The translations under genes and the position numbers were made by a program. Below, one piece after another: positions 36,857 through 44,371 of a stretch of 64,000 nucleotides of DNA. How positions within the stretch are numbered: the first letter of the stretch is position 1; each line of letters opens with the position of its first letter. This DNA comes from Phenylobacterium sp. RIFCSPHIGHO2_01_FULL_69_31 (GTDB lineage Bacteria; Pseudomonadota; Alphaproteobacteria; Caulobacterales; Caulobacteraceae): NCBI RefSeq assembly GCF_001824475.1, contig NZ_MHXN01000014.1, forward strand, positions 1-64,000. Direction: 5' to 3'. The notes beneath the pieces were generated by a model. It searched no databases. It was not told the DNA's origin and was given only the letters and a program-made list of their open reading frames with translations.

Positions 36857-37299
36857 GTGTCGTGGTCGGGATGCTGGTGGGAGACCACCTGCGCCTGGTA
36901 GGCGCGGATCTTGGCCTGCGCTTCGGGAGACTGGGTGCGGAGCGAGCCCAGCTCGTCGACCCACCGAAGCTTGGCCTCCAGGCCGATCTGGATGGTGGGC
37001 CGGATATCGGTCGGATCGTCGAAGGCGCCGATCGCGATATCGAAGAAGCCCGCGCCCTCGAACGTGAGCTGGGTGCCGCAGTCCCCACAGAAACCCCGGC
37101 TGACCAGGTTGGAGCTGGCGAACAGCTTCCGCGCGCCGCGGGTCCAGGTCACCTGCTCGGGCTTCATCGAGACATACGGCCCGTAGAACGCGCCGAAGGC
37201 CTTCTGGCACATGCGGCAGTGGCAGATGCTGGCGCGGCCGAGGTCGCCCTCGACGCGGAAGCGGACCGCCCCGCACTGGCAGCCGCCGGACCGGCTCAT
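36853..37299 (-). CDS. GFA-family zinc protein (glutathione-dependent formaldehyde-activating-like)
   Basis: This 148-residue protein has the GFA zinc-binding layout: GGCQCGAVRF at the start, ICHCRMCQKAFG near residue 29, and GFCGDCGTQLTF near 70. Members of this broad family include formaldehyde-glutathione adduct forming proteins, but most are uncharacterised, so formaldehyde detoxification is only a possibility. It overlaps the end of mtaB by four bases and is likely co-transcribed with it. Confidence 0.88.
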   Translation of the reverse strand: MSRSGGCQCGAVRFRVEGDLGRASICHCRMCQKAFGAFYGPYVSMKPEQVTWTRGARKLFASSNLVSRGFCGDCGTQLTFEGAGFFDIAIGAFDDPTDIRPTIQIGLEAKLRWVDELGSLRTQSPEAQAKIRAYQAQVVSHQHPDHDT

Positions 37300-38594
37300 G
37301 CCGCCACCGCCGTGAGCCGCCGGCCGTCGTGGCCGGTGACGCGCATCGCCGCGACGCCGCCGACGGGAGCCTCGCCCTCGAACGCGATCTCCGTGAAGTC
37401 CTCGGCCCGCGCCACGCCCGGCCGCTCGATCAGGGCCGAAAGGGTGCGGCCCGCCTGGCGCTCCAGGTGCCGGACCAGGCCCGCCTCGCCCGCCGCCCGC
37501 AGCCGCGCGGCCCGGGCCTTGACCACGTCGCGCTTCACCGGCGGCATCCGCGCGGCCGGCGTGCCGGGGCGCGGGCTGAACGGGAAGACGTGCAGGAAGG
37601 CGAGCTCCGCCTCCTCGACCAGCCGGATCGAGTTCTCGAACATCTCGTCGCTCTCGGTTGGGAAGCCGGCGATCAGGTCGGCGCCGAAGGCCACGTCGGG
37701 GCGCACGGCGCGCACCTCGCGGACTAGCTTCAGCGCGTCGGCCCGGCTGTGGCGGCGCTTCATCCGCTTCAGGATCATGTCGTCGCCGGCCTGCAGCGAC
37801 AGGTGCAGATACGGCATCAGCCGCGGCTCCTCCGCCAGGCAGCGCATCAGGTCGGGATCGATCTCGGCCGCGTCGATCGACGACAGGCGCAGGCGCGGCA
37901 GGTCGGGGACCAGCCTCAGGATCCGCGCCACGAGCTGGCCCAGGGTCGGCTGGCCCGGCAGGTCGGCGCCCCAGCTGGTGACATCCACGCCCGTCAGCAC
38001 GACCTCGCGGTAGCCCTCGGCGGCCAGGCGGCGCACCTGTTCCACCACCTCGCCGGCCGCGGCGGAGCGCGAGTTCCCGCGGCCGTAGGGAATGATGCAG
38101 AAGGTGCAGCGGTGGTCGCAGCCGTTCTGGACCTCCACATAGGCCCGCGCCCGGTCCTTCAGCCCGTCGATCAGGTGCCCGGCGGTCTCGCGGACACTCA
38201 TGATGTCGTTGACGCGGACCCGCATCGGCTCGCCGCCCTGCGGCTGGGGCGCATAGGCGCCGGCCTGGCTCTTTTCGGCGTTGCCCAGGACCAGATCGAC
38301 CTCGGCCATGGCGGCGAAGGCGGCGGGGTCGATCTGGGCGGCGCAGCCGGTAACGATCAGCTTCGCGCCCGGACGTTCGCGCCGGGCCTTGCGGATCGCC
38401 TGGCGGGCCTGGCGCACGGCTTCGTTCGTCACCGCGCAGGTGTTGAAGACGATGGCGTCGGCGAGGCCGTCCTGCGCCGCCCGCTTGCGGATGACCTCGC
38501 TCTCATAGGCGTTCAGCCGGCAGCCGAACGTGACGATGTCGACGTCCGTCTTGGCGTCAGGGGCGTCGGCCGACACGGCTCTGGTCCTTCGCAT
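37296..38594 (-). CDS. mtaB: MtaB-type tRNA t6A37 methylthiotransferase
   Basis: This 432-residue radical SAM protein has the N-terminal MTTase domain with a Cys in FGCRLNAYES and FNTCAVT. The SAM-cluster motif CDHRCTFCIIPYGRG near residue 157 and SIDAAEIDPDL-type radical SAM strands follow. It would convert t6A to ms2t6A at position 37 of tRNAs. The start ATG at 38594 overlaps the upstream signal-peptidase-like gene by 38 bases, an unusually long overlap, but no better start is seen. Confidence 0.93.
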   Translation of the reverse strand: MRRTRAVSADAPDAKTDVDIVTFGCRLNAYESEVIRKRAAQDGLADAIVFNTCAVTNEAVRQARQAIRKARRERPGAKLIVTGCAAQIDPAAFAAMAEVDLVLGNAEKSQAGAYAPQPQGGEPMRVRVNDIMSVRETAGHLIDGLKDRARAYVEVQNGCDHRCTFCIIPYGRGNSRSAAAGEVVEQVRRLAAEGYREVVLTGVDVTSWGADLPGQPTLGQLVARILRLVPDLPRLRLSSIDAAEIDPDLMRCLAEEPRLMPYLHLSLQAGDDMILKRMKRRHSRADALKLVREVRAVRPDVAFGADLIAGFPTESDEMFENSIRLVEEAELAFLHVFPFSPRPGTPAARMPPVKRDVVKARAARLRAAGEAGLVRHLERQAGRTLSALIERPGVARAEDFTEIAFEGEAPVGGVAAMRVTGHDGRRLTAVAA

Positions 38595-39459
38595 AAACGG
38601 TCTTCAGCGCCACCGCGCAGATGTCCCGGCCCGGCGCCGGTCCATCCACACGGGAGTCCGCGGCGTTGTCGCGGTTGTCGCCCATCAGATACCACGAACC
38701 GGCGGGTACGGTCGTCGCGGCCATCTGATCCAGGTCGCCGGTGGGCCCCAGGTCGTAGATCCGGTGGCGCGCGCCGTTGGGCAGGGTTTCTTCGAATTCG
38801 GTGACGCGCAGCGGCGAGTTCGGCAGTTCGACGGAGCCCAGGGCGCGGCGCGCGACGGCCTTTCCGTCGATCACCAGCAAGCCATCTCGCATCTCGACAG
38901 TCTGACCGGGACCCGCCACGACCCGGTGCATATAGGGCGCAGCCGTGTTGGGCCGGCGGAAGACGACCACGTCGCCGACCTTGACGGCGGCGCGGCCGCA
39001 GTCGGCCCGCGCGCCTTCGACCATGACGATGTCGCCGGCCCTCAATGTCGGCTCCATGGCGGCGGAGGCCATGCTGTAGGTGGGGTGGGGGCCGTACGAC
39101 CCGTAGAGCATGTTGGCGATCACCAGCACGACCCACGGCGCCACATAGAGAAGCGCCAGCTTGCTGGGCCGTCCAGCCTTCGGCGGGGCGCGCCAGGCCA
39201 GCCAAGCGGCATGCAGCCCGAACATCCCCGCGGCGATGGCTGCGCCGGCGATGAGGCCCTGCAGGCCGTACCGGTAGACGCCCGGCGGCGAGGCCAGCGT
39301 CCATTCGTTCAGCGCGACGGCGCCCGCCATCAGGCCGACGACGGTGACGGCCACCATCTTCCAGGCGCCGGCGTAGGCGTAGCCCACGGGTGGGAAGGCG
39401 GCGTTCAGCAACAGGGCGATCCACCAGCGGCGCGGCCGCGGGGCGTAGGTCTCCGTCAA
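38557..39459 (-). CDS. S26 signal peptidase-like protein lacking the catalytic Ser and Lys
   Basis: The product is 300 residues from a TTG at 39459 overlapping the dapF stop (TTGA). Four hydrophobic helices fill about 10-130. An S26 peptidase domain follows: SMASAAMEPTLRAGDIVMV (box B), KVGDVVVFRRP (box C), YMHRVVAGPGQTV (box D) and LMGDNRDNAADSR (box E). In active bacterial enzymes box B reads SGSMxPT with the second Ser as nucleophile and box D has Lys before Arg. Here those positions are Ala and His, and the box E Ser is Ala. The fold is kept but the catalytic dyad is not, so a non-proteolytic role is likely. Confidence 0.85.
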   Translation of the reverse strand: MTETYAPRPRRWWIALLLNAAFPPVGYAYAGAWKMVAVTVVGLMAGAVALNEWTLASPPGVYRYGLQGLIAGAAIAAGMFGLHAAWLAWRAPPKAGRPSKLALLYVAPWVVLVIANMLYGSYGPHPTYSMASAAMEPTLRAGDIVMVEGARADCGRAAVKVGDVVVFRRPNTAAPYMHRVVAGPGQTVEMRDGLLVIDGKAVARRALGSVELPNSPLRVTEFEETLPNGARHRIYDLGPTGDLDQMAATTVPAGSWYLMGDNRDNAADSRVDGPAPGRDICAVALKTVYAKDQSRVGRRP

Positions 39460-40277
39460 GGCAGCTCGCCCATGAAGTCGACCGCCGCCGGCCCGGTCAT
39501 GACCACGTGGCCGTCCTCGCGCCATTCGACGTGCAGCTCGCCGCCGTCGAGGACCATGGTGGCGTGACGGCCAACGAGATCGCGGCGCGAGGCGGCCACC
39601 AGGGCGGCGCAGGCGCCCGTGCCGCAGGCCTTGGTGAGGCCCGCGCCCCGCTCCCAGACCCGCAGGCGGATGCGGTGGCGGTCCAGCACCTGGGCGAAGC
39701 CGACGTTCACGTGCTCGGGGAACAGCGGATGCTTTTCGACCGCGGGACCGATCCTGGCGATCGGCACGGCCTCGACGTCGGGGACGAAGAACACCACGTG
39801 CGGATTGCCCATGGAGACGCAGCCGGGCGGCGCCATCAGGTCGGCGTGGTGGTAGAGGACCACGTCCAGGGCGGCGGTGTCGTGGGCCTCGGCGAGCGGG
39901 ATCTGGGTCCAGTCGAGGCCCGGCTCGCCCATGTCGACGCTGACCAGGCGGTCGCCGGCCCGCGTGGCGATCAGGCGGCCGGCCTTGGTCTCGATCACCG
40001 CCTCGTCCTTGCCGGACGCCTGCATCAGCAACCAGCCGACGCAGCGCGTGCCGTTGCCGCAGGCCGAGACCTCCTCGCCGTCGGCGTTCCAGAACCGGAC
40101 CCGGGCGTCGGCGTCGTCGGCCTTCTCCATGACGATGAGCTGGTCGCACCCCACGCCGGACTTGCGGTCCGCGATCGCGCGCACCTCGTCCGCGGTGGGG
40201 GCAAAGGGGGCGCTGCGGGTCTCGACGACGACGAAGTCGTTACCGAGCCCGTTCATCTTGAGAAACGGACGGCTCAT
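39456..40277 (-). CDS. dapF: Diaminopimelate epimerase
   Basis: This 273-residue protein has both cysteine acid/base motifs, SACGNGTRCVGW near residue 74 and KACGTGACAAL near 221, and the start MNGLGNDFVVVE. It interconverts LL- and meso-diaminopimelate for lysine and peptidoglycan synthesis. The start is the ATG at 40277. Downstream genes overlap it and each other, giving dapF, the peptidase-like gene, mtaB and the GFA gene as one probable operon. Confidence 0.96.
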   Translation of the reverse strand: MSRPFLKMNGLGNDFVVVETRSAPFAPTADEVRAIADRKSGVGCDQLIVMEKADDADARVRFWNADGEEVSACGNGTRCVGWLLMQASGKDEAVIETKAGRLIATRAGDRLVSVDMGEPGLDWTQIPLAEAHDTAALDVVLYHHADLMAPPGCVSMGNPHVVFFVPDVEAVPIARIGPAVEKHPLFPEHVNVGFAQVLDRHRIRLRVWERGAGLTKACGTGACAALVAASRRDLVGRHATMVLDGGELHVEWREDGHVVMTGPAAVDFMGELP

Positions 40278-40345
40278 GGTCGCGGCTATATAGGGGAAAG
40301 CGCCGGCCGTCGCACCCTGGGCGAGGAGACCCGGCCCGCGGTCGC

Positions 40346-40909
40346 TCAGGTCCTCTCCACGGCCGAGGCGGTATCGTCGATCATGGCGACGATCCGGTCC
40401 AAGTCCTCCGGGCTCACAGGGCGCGACATGCGCGCCTTGAGCGCCATGCCCAGGTTCATCATCGCCCGGCCCACGCGGTGGCGGCCGGGGGCGGCGTGCT
40501 GCGCCGCCTCGTCCATCCGGCCGAAGACCTGATCCACCGACGGGCGGTTGCGGTCCAGCTCGGCCTTGCCGTCGTCAGTGATCTCGAAGCGCTTGCGCCC
40601 GCCCTCCGCCTCCGTCTGCCGGATCAGACCCTCGTCCTCCAGCAGGGCCAGGGTCGGATAGACCACCCCAGGCGAAGGGCGATAGGCGCCGCCGGTCCGC
40701 TCCTCCAGCTCCTTGATCAGCTCGTAGCCGTGCCGGGGTTGCTCCTCCAGCAGGGCCAGCATCACGAACCTCAGGTCGCCGTGTTCGAAGAAGCGACCCA
40801 TCCGGCCGCCCCGCCGATGGTCACGGCCTTCGCCGCCATGACGTCCGCCCCAGCCATACCGACTGCGATGGAAGCCCCGGTCGCCGTGATTGTGAAAGTG
40901 TCTATGCAT
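40346..40909 (-). CDS. PadR-family transcription repressor with His/Gly/Arg-rich N-terminus
   Basis: From the ATG at 40909 the product is 187 residues. The first 40 are rich in His, Gly and Arg (MHRHFHNHGDRGFHRSRYG, then GRHGGEGRDHRRGG). The PadR winged helix follows (LRFVMLALLEEQPRHGYELI, RPSPGVVYPTLALLEDEGLI, GRKRFEITDDGKAEL; cores), then a C-terminal dimerisation helix. The His cluster could bind metal or be a flexible DNA-contacting tail. It diverges from a VOC-protein gene across two inverted repeats and probably represses both. Confidence 0.92.
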   Translation of the reverse strand: MHRHFHNHGDRGFHRSRYGWGGRHGGEGRDHRRGGRMGRFFEHGDLRFVMLALLEEQPRHGYELIKELEERTGGAYRPSPGVVYPTLALLEDEGLIRQTEAEGGRKRFEITDDGKAELDRNRPSVDQVFGRMDEAAQHAAPGRHRVGRAMMNLGMALKARMSRPVSPEDLDRIVAMIDDTASAVERT

Positions 40910-40925
40910 TCGATTTTCGATCCTA

Positions 40926-40958
40926 TTTCGATATGTCTGATATTTAGATACATCGAAA
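40926..40958. promoter_or_regulatory. Probable PadR operator 1
   Basis: TTTCGATATGTCT and AGATACATCGAAA (40926-40938 and 40946-40958) are inverted with 11 of 13 positions paired around a 7-base spacer. The element starts 17 bp upstream of the padR ATG. Its ATGT-like/ACAT layout resembles PadR-family operators, and the location supports autorepression. Confidence 0.6.
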
Positions 40959-40981
40959 CAACATCGGGCCACAAGCGGTTT

Positions 40982-41005
40982 TCGATACGGTCTAAATCGT
41001 ATCGA
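40982..41005. promoter_or_regulatory. Perfect 8-bp inverted repeat, probable operator 2
   Basis: TCGATACG (40982-40989) and CGTATCGA (40998-41005) are exact reverse complements around an 8-base AT-rich spacer. It shares the TCGATA core with operator 1 and is placed to control the divergent VOC gene starting at 41053. Confidence 0.6.
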
Positions 41006-41052
41006 TAGTGATGCGTCTGGACGTCGGCGTTGCGGTGAGCAAGCTTTGCGGC

Positions 41053-41583
41053 ATGAGCCGGTTGTTCGGACCCATTCGCCAGAACGGCTACGTCGTGAGC
41101 GACATCCGCGCGGCGATGGACCATTGGATCCATGTGGTGGGCGTCGGCCCGTGGTTCTTCGTGGAGCGCGTGAAGACCGACTGGTTCCGCCACCGCGGCG
41201 CGGACTCCCCCATGATGATGAGCGTGGCGCTGGCCAACTCCGGTGACCTGCAGATCGAGCTGATCCAGCAGACCAACGACGCCCCATCGCTCTATCGGGA
41301 ATTCCTCGACGCCGGCCACGAGGGGCTGCAGCATCTGGCCTACTGGACCCACGACTACCAGGAGCTCTACGACCGGGCGCTCGCTAAGGGCCACAAGGTC
41401 GGGCACGAGGGCCAGATCGGCGGCGAGCAGGGCCGCTTCGCCTATTTCGAGACGACCGCTCCGCATCCCGGGGCGATGATCGAGATCTCGGACATCAGCG
41501 GGAACAAGGGCCGCTTCTTCGAGCACATCCGCAAGGCCGCCCAGGATTGGGACGGCGCCGATCCGATCCGCGCGATCTCCTGA
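41053..41583 (+). CDS. VOC (glyoxalase/dioxygenase superfamily) protein
   Basis: From the ATG at 41053 the product is 176 residues; an upstream ATG at 41008 would overlap the operator region. VOC-type strands are visible: QNGYVVSDIRAAMDHWIHVVGVGPWFF near the start (core YVVSDIRAAMDHWI), SVALANSGDLQIELIQQ, and GLQHLAYWTHDY carrying a likely metal His, with AMIEISDISG at the end for the Glu ligand. The substrate is unknown. The SnoaL-like gene follows after 32 bp, and a shared small-molecule pathway controlled by the PadR protein is likely. Confidence 0.85.
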   Translation: MSRLFGPIRQNGYVVSDIRAAMDHWIHVVGVGPWFFVERVKTDWFRHRGADSPMMMSVALANSGDLQIELIQQTNDAPSLYREFLDAGHEGLQHLAYWTHDYQELYDRALAKGHKVGHEGQIGGEQGRFAYFETTAPHPGAMIEISDISGNKGRFFEHIRKAAQDWDGADPIRAIS

Positions 41584-41615
41584 CCTCCGACCCGAACCAC
41601 CGAAGGAACCACCCT

Positions 41616-42050
41616 GTGACCGACCTTGCCGAGCGTCGCCTGAAGACGGTGCGCGACCACATGGCCCTGGAGTGCGTGTGCGACTGGGACGCCGTGATCG
41701 CCACCTTCGAGCATCCCCGGTACGAGATGTATGGCGCGGGCCAGGTGTTCGATGGCGAGGCCCAGGTCCGCGGCTATTTCGCCGCCTCGCGAACGCCCTT
41801 CCCGGACCAGGCCAACGAGATCATCGCCATCGCCCACGGCGGCGACACCGTGCTGGTGGAGTTCTTCCTGACCGGCACCCACCTGGGGCCGCTGAACCTC
41901 GGCCAGGGGCGCGTGGCCGAGCCGACCGGCAAGGCTTTCCGGGTGCGGATGGCGGCGACCTTCGAGTTTCCGCCCGGCGGCGACAAGATCATCTGCGAGC
42001 GCCCCTATTTCGACCAGGGCGCGGTGCTGCGGGCGCTGGGCCTGGCCTAG
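41616..42050 (+). CDS. SnoaL/NTF2-like protein
   Basis: The product is 144 residues from a GTG at 41616, with GAAGGA nine bases upstream. A SnoaL-type polyketide cyclase-like fold is suggested by DWDAVIATFEHPRYEMYG, FDGEAQVRGYFAASRTPFPD and VEFFLTGTHLGPL, with AFRVRMAATFEF as later strand. Such proteins are cyclases, isomerases or binding proteins. It pairs with the upstream VOC gene, together resembling catabolic or detoxification pairs. Confidence 0.82.
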   Translation: MTDLAERRLKTVRDHMALECVCDWDAVIATFEHPRYEMYGAGQVFDGEAQVRGYFAASRTPFPDQANEIIAIAHGGDTVLVEFFLTGTHLGPLNLGQGRVAEPTGKAFRVRMAATFEFPPGGDKIICERPYFDQGAVLRALGLA

Positions 42051-42070
42051 GCGGCGCGATCAGCCGGGCC

Positions 42071-42967
42071 TCAGACTTCCTTCAGCACCTCGGCCAGGAG
42101 CTTGCCCTCCGCGCGGCGGTTCGAGCCGGCGCGCCAGGCGACGACGATCTCCCGGGCGGGATGTTCGGCCTCGATGGGTCGGACGGCCACGTGGGCCGCG
42201 TCGGCAAGCCCTGCGCTCACAGCCATCTGGGGCAGGAAGGTGACGCCGAGTCCCGAGCCGACCATCTGCACCAGCGTCGGCAGAGAGGTGGCGGCGAACG
42301 GCTCCTCACCCAAGCCGACGCGCGGGGGGTTCAGCTTACAGGCCGACAACGCATGCTCGCGCAGGCAATGGCCGTCCTCCAGCAGGATCATGTTCTCCTG
42401 CTCCAGCGCCTCCGGAGACGCCGTCTTCAGCTTGGCCAGAGGGTGATCGGCCGGCAGCGCCGCCAGCAGCTCGTCGTCGGCGACGTGCGCCCATTCCAGT
42501 CCCGCCATGTCGAAGGGCAGGGCGATCAGCGCCGCATCCAGCCGGCCGGCCTTGAGCTCGACGATCAGGCGCTGGGTCAGGTCCTCGCGGAGGAACAGGC
42601 GCAGCTTGGGAAACTTCTGGCGCAGCAGCGGCAGGGCTCCCGGCAGCAGGAACGGGGCGATCGTCGGGATGACGCCCAGCCTGAACCGGCCGGTCAGCGG
42701 CTGGCCGGCGTTCTTGGCCGCCTCGACCAGTTCCTCGGCCTCATTGAGGATCACCGTGGCCCGGCGCAGGGCCTCTTCGCCCACCGGAGTCAGGATCACG
42801 CCCGTGCGGGCCCGGTCCACCACCGGCGCGCCCAGCGTCCGCTCCAGCTCCTGGATCCCCGCTGACAGGGTGGGCTGGGTGACGTGCGCCGCCTCGGCCG
42901 CCTTGCCGAACGCGCCGTGCTCGGCGAGCAGCTTGAGGTACTGGAGCTGACGGATCGTCGGGAGCAT
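42071..42967 (-). CDS. oxyR: OxyR, LysR-type peroxide-sensing regulator
   Basis: This 298-residue LysR protein has an N-terminal wHTH (LPTIRQLQYLKLLAEHG, VTQPTLSAGIQELER). The OxyR redox pair is in EDGHCLREHALSACKLN near residue 199, the spacing of Cys199/Cys208 in E. coli OxyR. Oxidation to a disulfide switches it to an activator. It diverges from ahpC across a 181-bp gap with an OxyR-type half-site. Confidence 0.95.
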   Translation of the reverse strand: MLPTIRQLQYLKLLAEHGAFGKAAEAAHVTQPTLSAGIQELERTLGAPVVDRARTGVILTPVGEEALRRATVILNEAEELVEAAKNAGQPLTGRFRLGVIPTIAPFLLPGALPLLRQKFPKLRLFLREDLTQRLIVELKAGRLDAALIALPFDMAGLEWAHVADDELLAALPADHPLAKLKTASPEALEQENMILLEDGHCLREHALSACKLNPPRVGLGEEPFAATSLPTLVQMVGSGLGVTFLPQMAVSAGLADAAHVAVRPIEAEHPAREIVVAWRAGSNRRAEGKLLAEVLKEV

Positions 42968-43025
42968 TCGCGAACCTCGTCCCGGCCGCGCGATCGCTCG
43001 CGCGCATCAGCGGGTCCGGCTCAGT

Positions 43026-43090
43026 ATAGACACAACCTATTCCATATCCAAAAACTATCGATTGGAATTGTCGGCCGACGCCCCCTATCT
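43026..43090 (+). promoter_or_regulatory. OxyR-type site and ahpC promoter
   Basis: ATAG-N7-CTAT at 43026-43040 is an exact copy of half of the OxyR recognition element, and a further CTAT lies at 43055-43058. Directly downstream TTGGAA (43062-43067) and CTATCT (43085-43090) are 17 bases apart, a plausible promoter. OxyR bound next to the -35 element fits activation of ahpC and control of divergent oxyR. Confidence 0.6.
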
Positions 43091-43148
43091 CACCGCCACG
43101 GCGGCCCTCCTCCCCTTGTGGCCGCCGACGCATTTCAAGGAGAGTCAT

Positions 43149-43706
43149 ATGCTGGGTGTTGGCCAGACGCTGCCCGACTTCAAGATCGTGGGTGTGAAGC
43201 CCAAGTTCATGCGCCACGAGGAGAACGGCGAGAGCGCGTTCGAGACCGTCACCAAGGAAAGCTTCCCCGGCAAGTGGAAGGTCATCTTCTTCTACCCCAA
43301 GGACTTCACCTTCGTCTGCCCGACCGAGATCGCCGAGTTCGCCCGCCTGAACCGTGAGTTCGCCGACCGCGACGCCGTGGTCCTGGGCGGCTCGACCGAC
43401 AACGAGCACTCCAAGCTCGGCTGGCGCCGCGAGCATCCGGATCTCAACGAGCTGCCGATCTGGAACTTCGCCGACAACTCCGGGAAGTTCGCCCGCGACC
43501 TGGGCGTCCTGAACGAGGAAGAGGGCGTCGCCCTGCGCGCCACCTACATCGTCGACCCCGACAATGTCGTACAGCACGTCTACGTCACGAACCTGAACGT
43601 GGGCCGCAACCCGCAGGACACGCTCCGCGTCCTCGACGCGCTGCAAACCGATGAGCTCTGCCCGTGCAACCGTTCGGTTGGCGGCGAGACCCTGAAGGCC
43701 GCGTAA
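43149..43706 (+). CDS. ahpC: AhpC-type peroxiredoxin
   Basis: From the ATG at 43149 the product is 185 residues. The peroxidatic Cys is in FTFVCPTEIAEF near residue 57, and the C-terminal CPCNRS holds the resolving Cys. DNEHSKLGWR and VDPDNVVQHVYV are typical of the actinobacterial/alphaproteobacterial AhpC that works with AhpD. It reduces H2O2, organic peroxides and peroxynitrite. ahpD follows beyond a strong hairpin. Confidence 0.95.
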   Translation: MLGVGQTLPDFKIVGVKPKFMRHEENGESAFETVTKESFPGKWKVIFFYPKDFTFVCPTEIAEFARLNREFADRDAVVLGGSTDNEHSKLGWRREHPDLNELPIWNFADNSGKFARDLGVLNEEEGVALRATYIVDPDNVVQHVYVTNLNVGRNPQDTLRVLDALQTDELCPCNRSVGGETLKAA

Positions 43707-43732
43707 GCACACACCGCGCAGCCTTTAGCCTG

Positions 43733-43778
43733 TCCGGGGGCGCTCGCCCTTCTCCCCCCAGAGCGCCCCCGGATTTTC
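43733..43778 (+). terminator. Strong terminator-like hairpin between ahpC and ahpD
   Basis: TCCGGGGGCGCTC (43733-43745) and GAGCGCCCCCGGA (43761-43773) form a perfect 13-bp GC-rich stem with a 15-base C/T-rich loop, followed by TTTTC. It lies 27 bases after the ahpC stop and 48 before ahpD. Most transcripts should end here or be protected here, lowering ahpD relative to ahpC. Confidence 0.8.
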
Positions 43779-43825
43779 TGCCCCGCGCGCCGATGCGCGC
43801 CTCCCAGACATTTCCGGAGACCACC

Positions 43826-44362
43826 ATGTCCCTCGACGCCCTGCGCGACGGCTTGCCCGCCTATGCCAAGGACATCAGCCTGAATCTCGGCAGCCTGGCC
43901 TCCGAGACCGTGCTGACCGACCAGCAGAAGTGGGGCACCTTCGTCGCCTCCGCCCACGCCCTCGGCGTGCCGACCGTGGTCCAGGCCATCGAAGCCGCCG
44001 CCGACGCCGCCGGCCTTTCGTCCGAAGCCAAGAGCGCCGCCAAGGCCGCGGCCGCCATCATGGGCATGAACAACGTCTACTACCGCTCGCTGCACCTGCT
44101 CTCGAACAGCGAATACAAGACCCTGCCCGCTCGCCTGCGGATGAACATCCTGGCCAACCCGGGCGTCGACAAGGCCGACTTCGAGCTGTGGTCCACCGCC
44201 GTCTCGGCCGTGAACGGCTGCGGCATGTGCCTGGACTCGCACGAGGCCGAGCTGAAGAAGCACGGCGTGCCGACCCAGAGCATCCAGGCCGCGCTCCGCA
44301 TCGCCGCCGTGGTCAACGCCGCGAGCCGCGTGATCGCCGCCGAGGCCGCCCTGGCGGCCTGA
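43826..44362 (+). CDS. ahpD: AhpD alkylhydroperoxidase
   Basis: From the ATG at 43826 the product is 178 residues, all-helical, with the AhpD active site SAVNGCGMCLDSHEAEL near residue 132 (C-x-x-C plus His). The N-terminal half repeats the fold. It reduces AhpC, using lipoamide as electron donor in known systems. In that scheme the dihydrolipoyl dehydrogenase and SucB encoded at 10-14 kb could supply electrons. Confidence 0.94.
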   Translation: MSLDALRDGLPAYAKDISLNLGSLASETVLTDQQKWGTFVASAHALGVPTVVQAIEAAADAAGLSSEAKSAAKAAAAIMGMNNVYYRSLHLLSNSEYKTLPARLRMNILANPGVDKADFELWSTAVSAVNGCGMCLDSHEAELKKHGVPTQSIQAALRIAAVVNAASRVIAAEAALAA

Positions 44363-44371
44363 ACCAGGACG

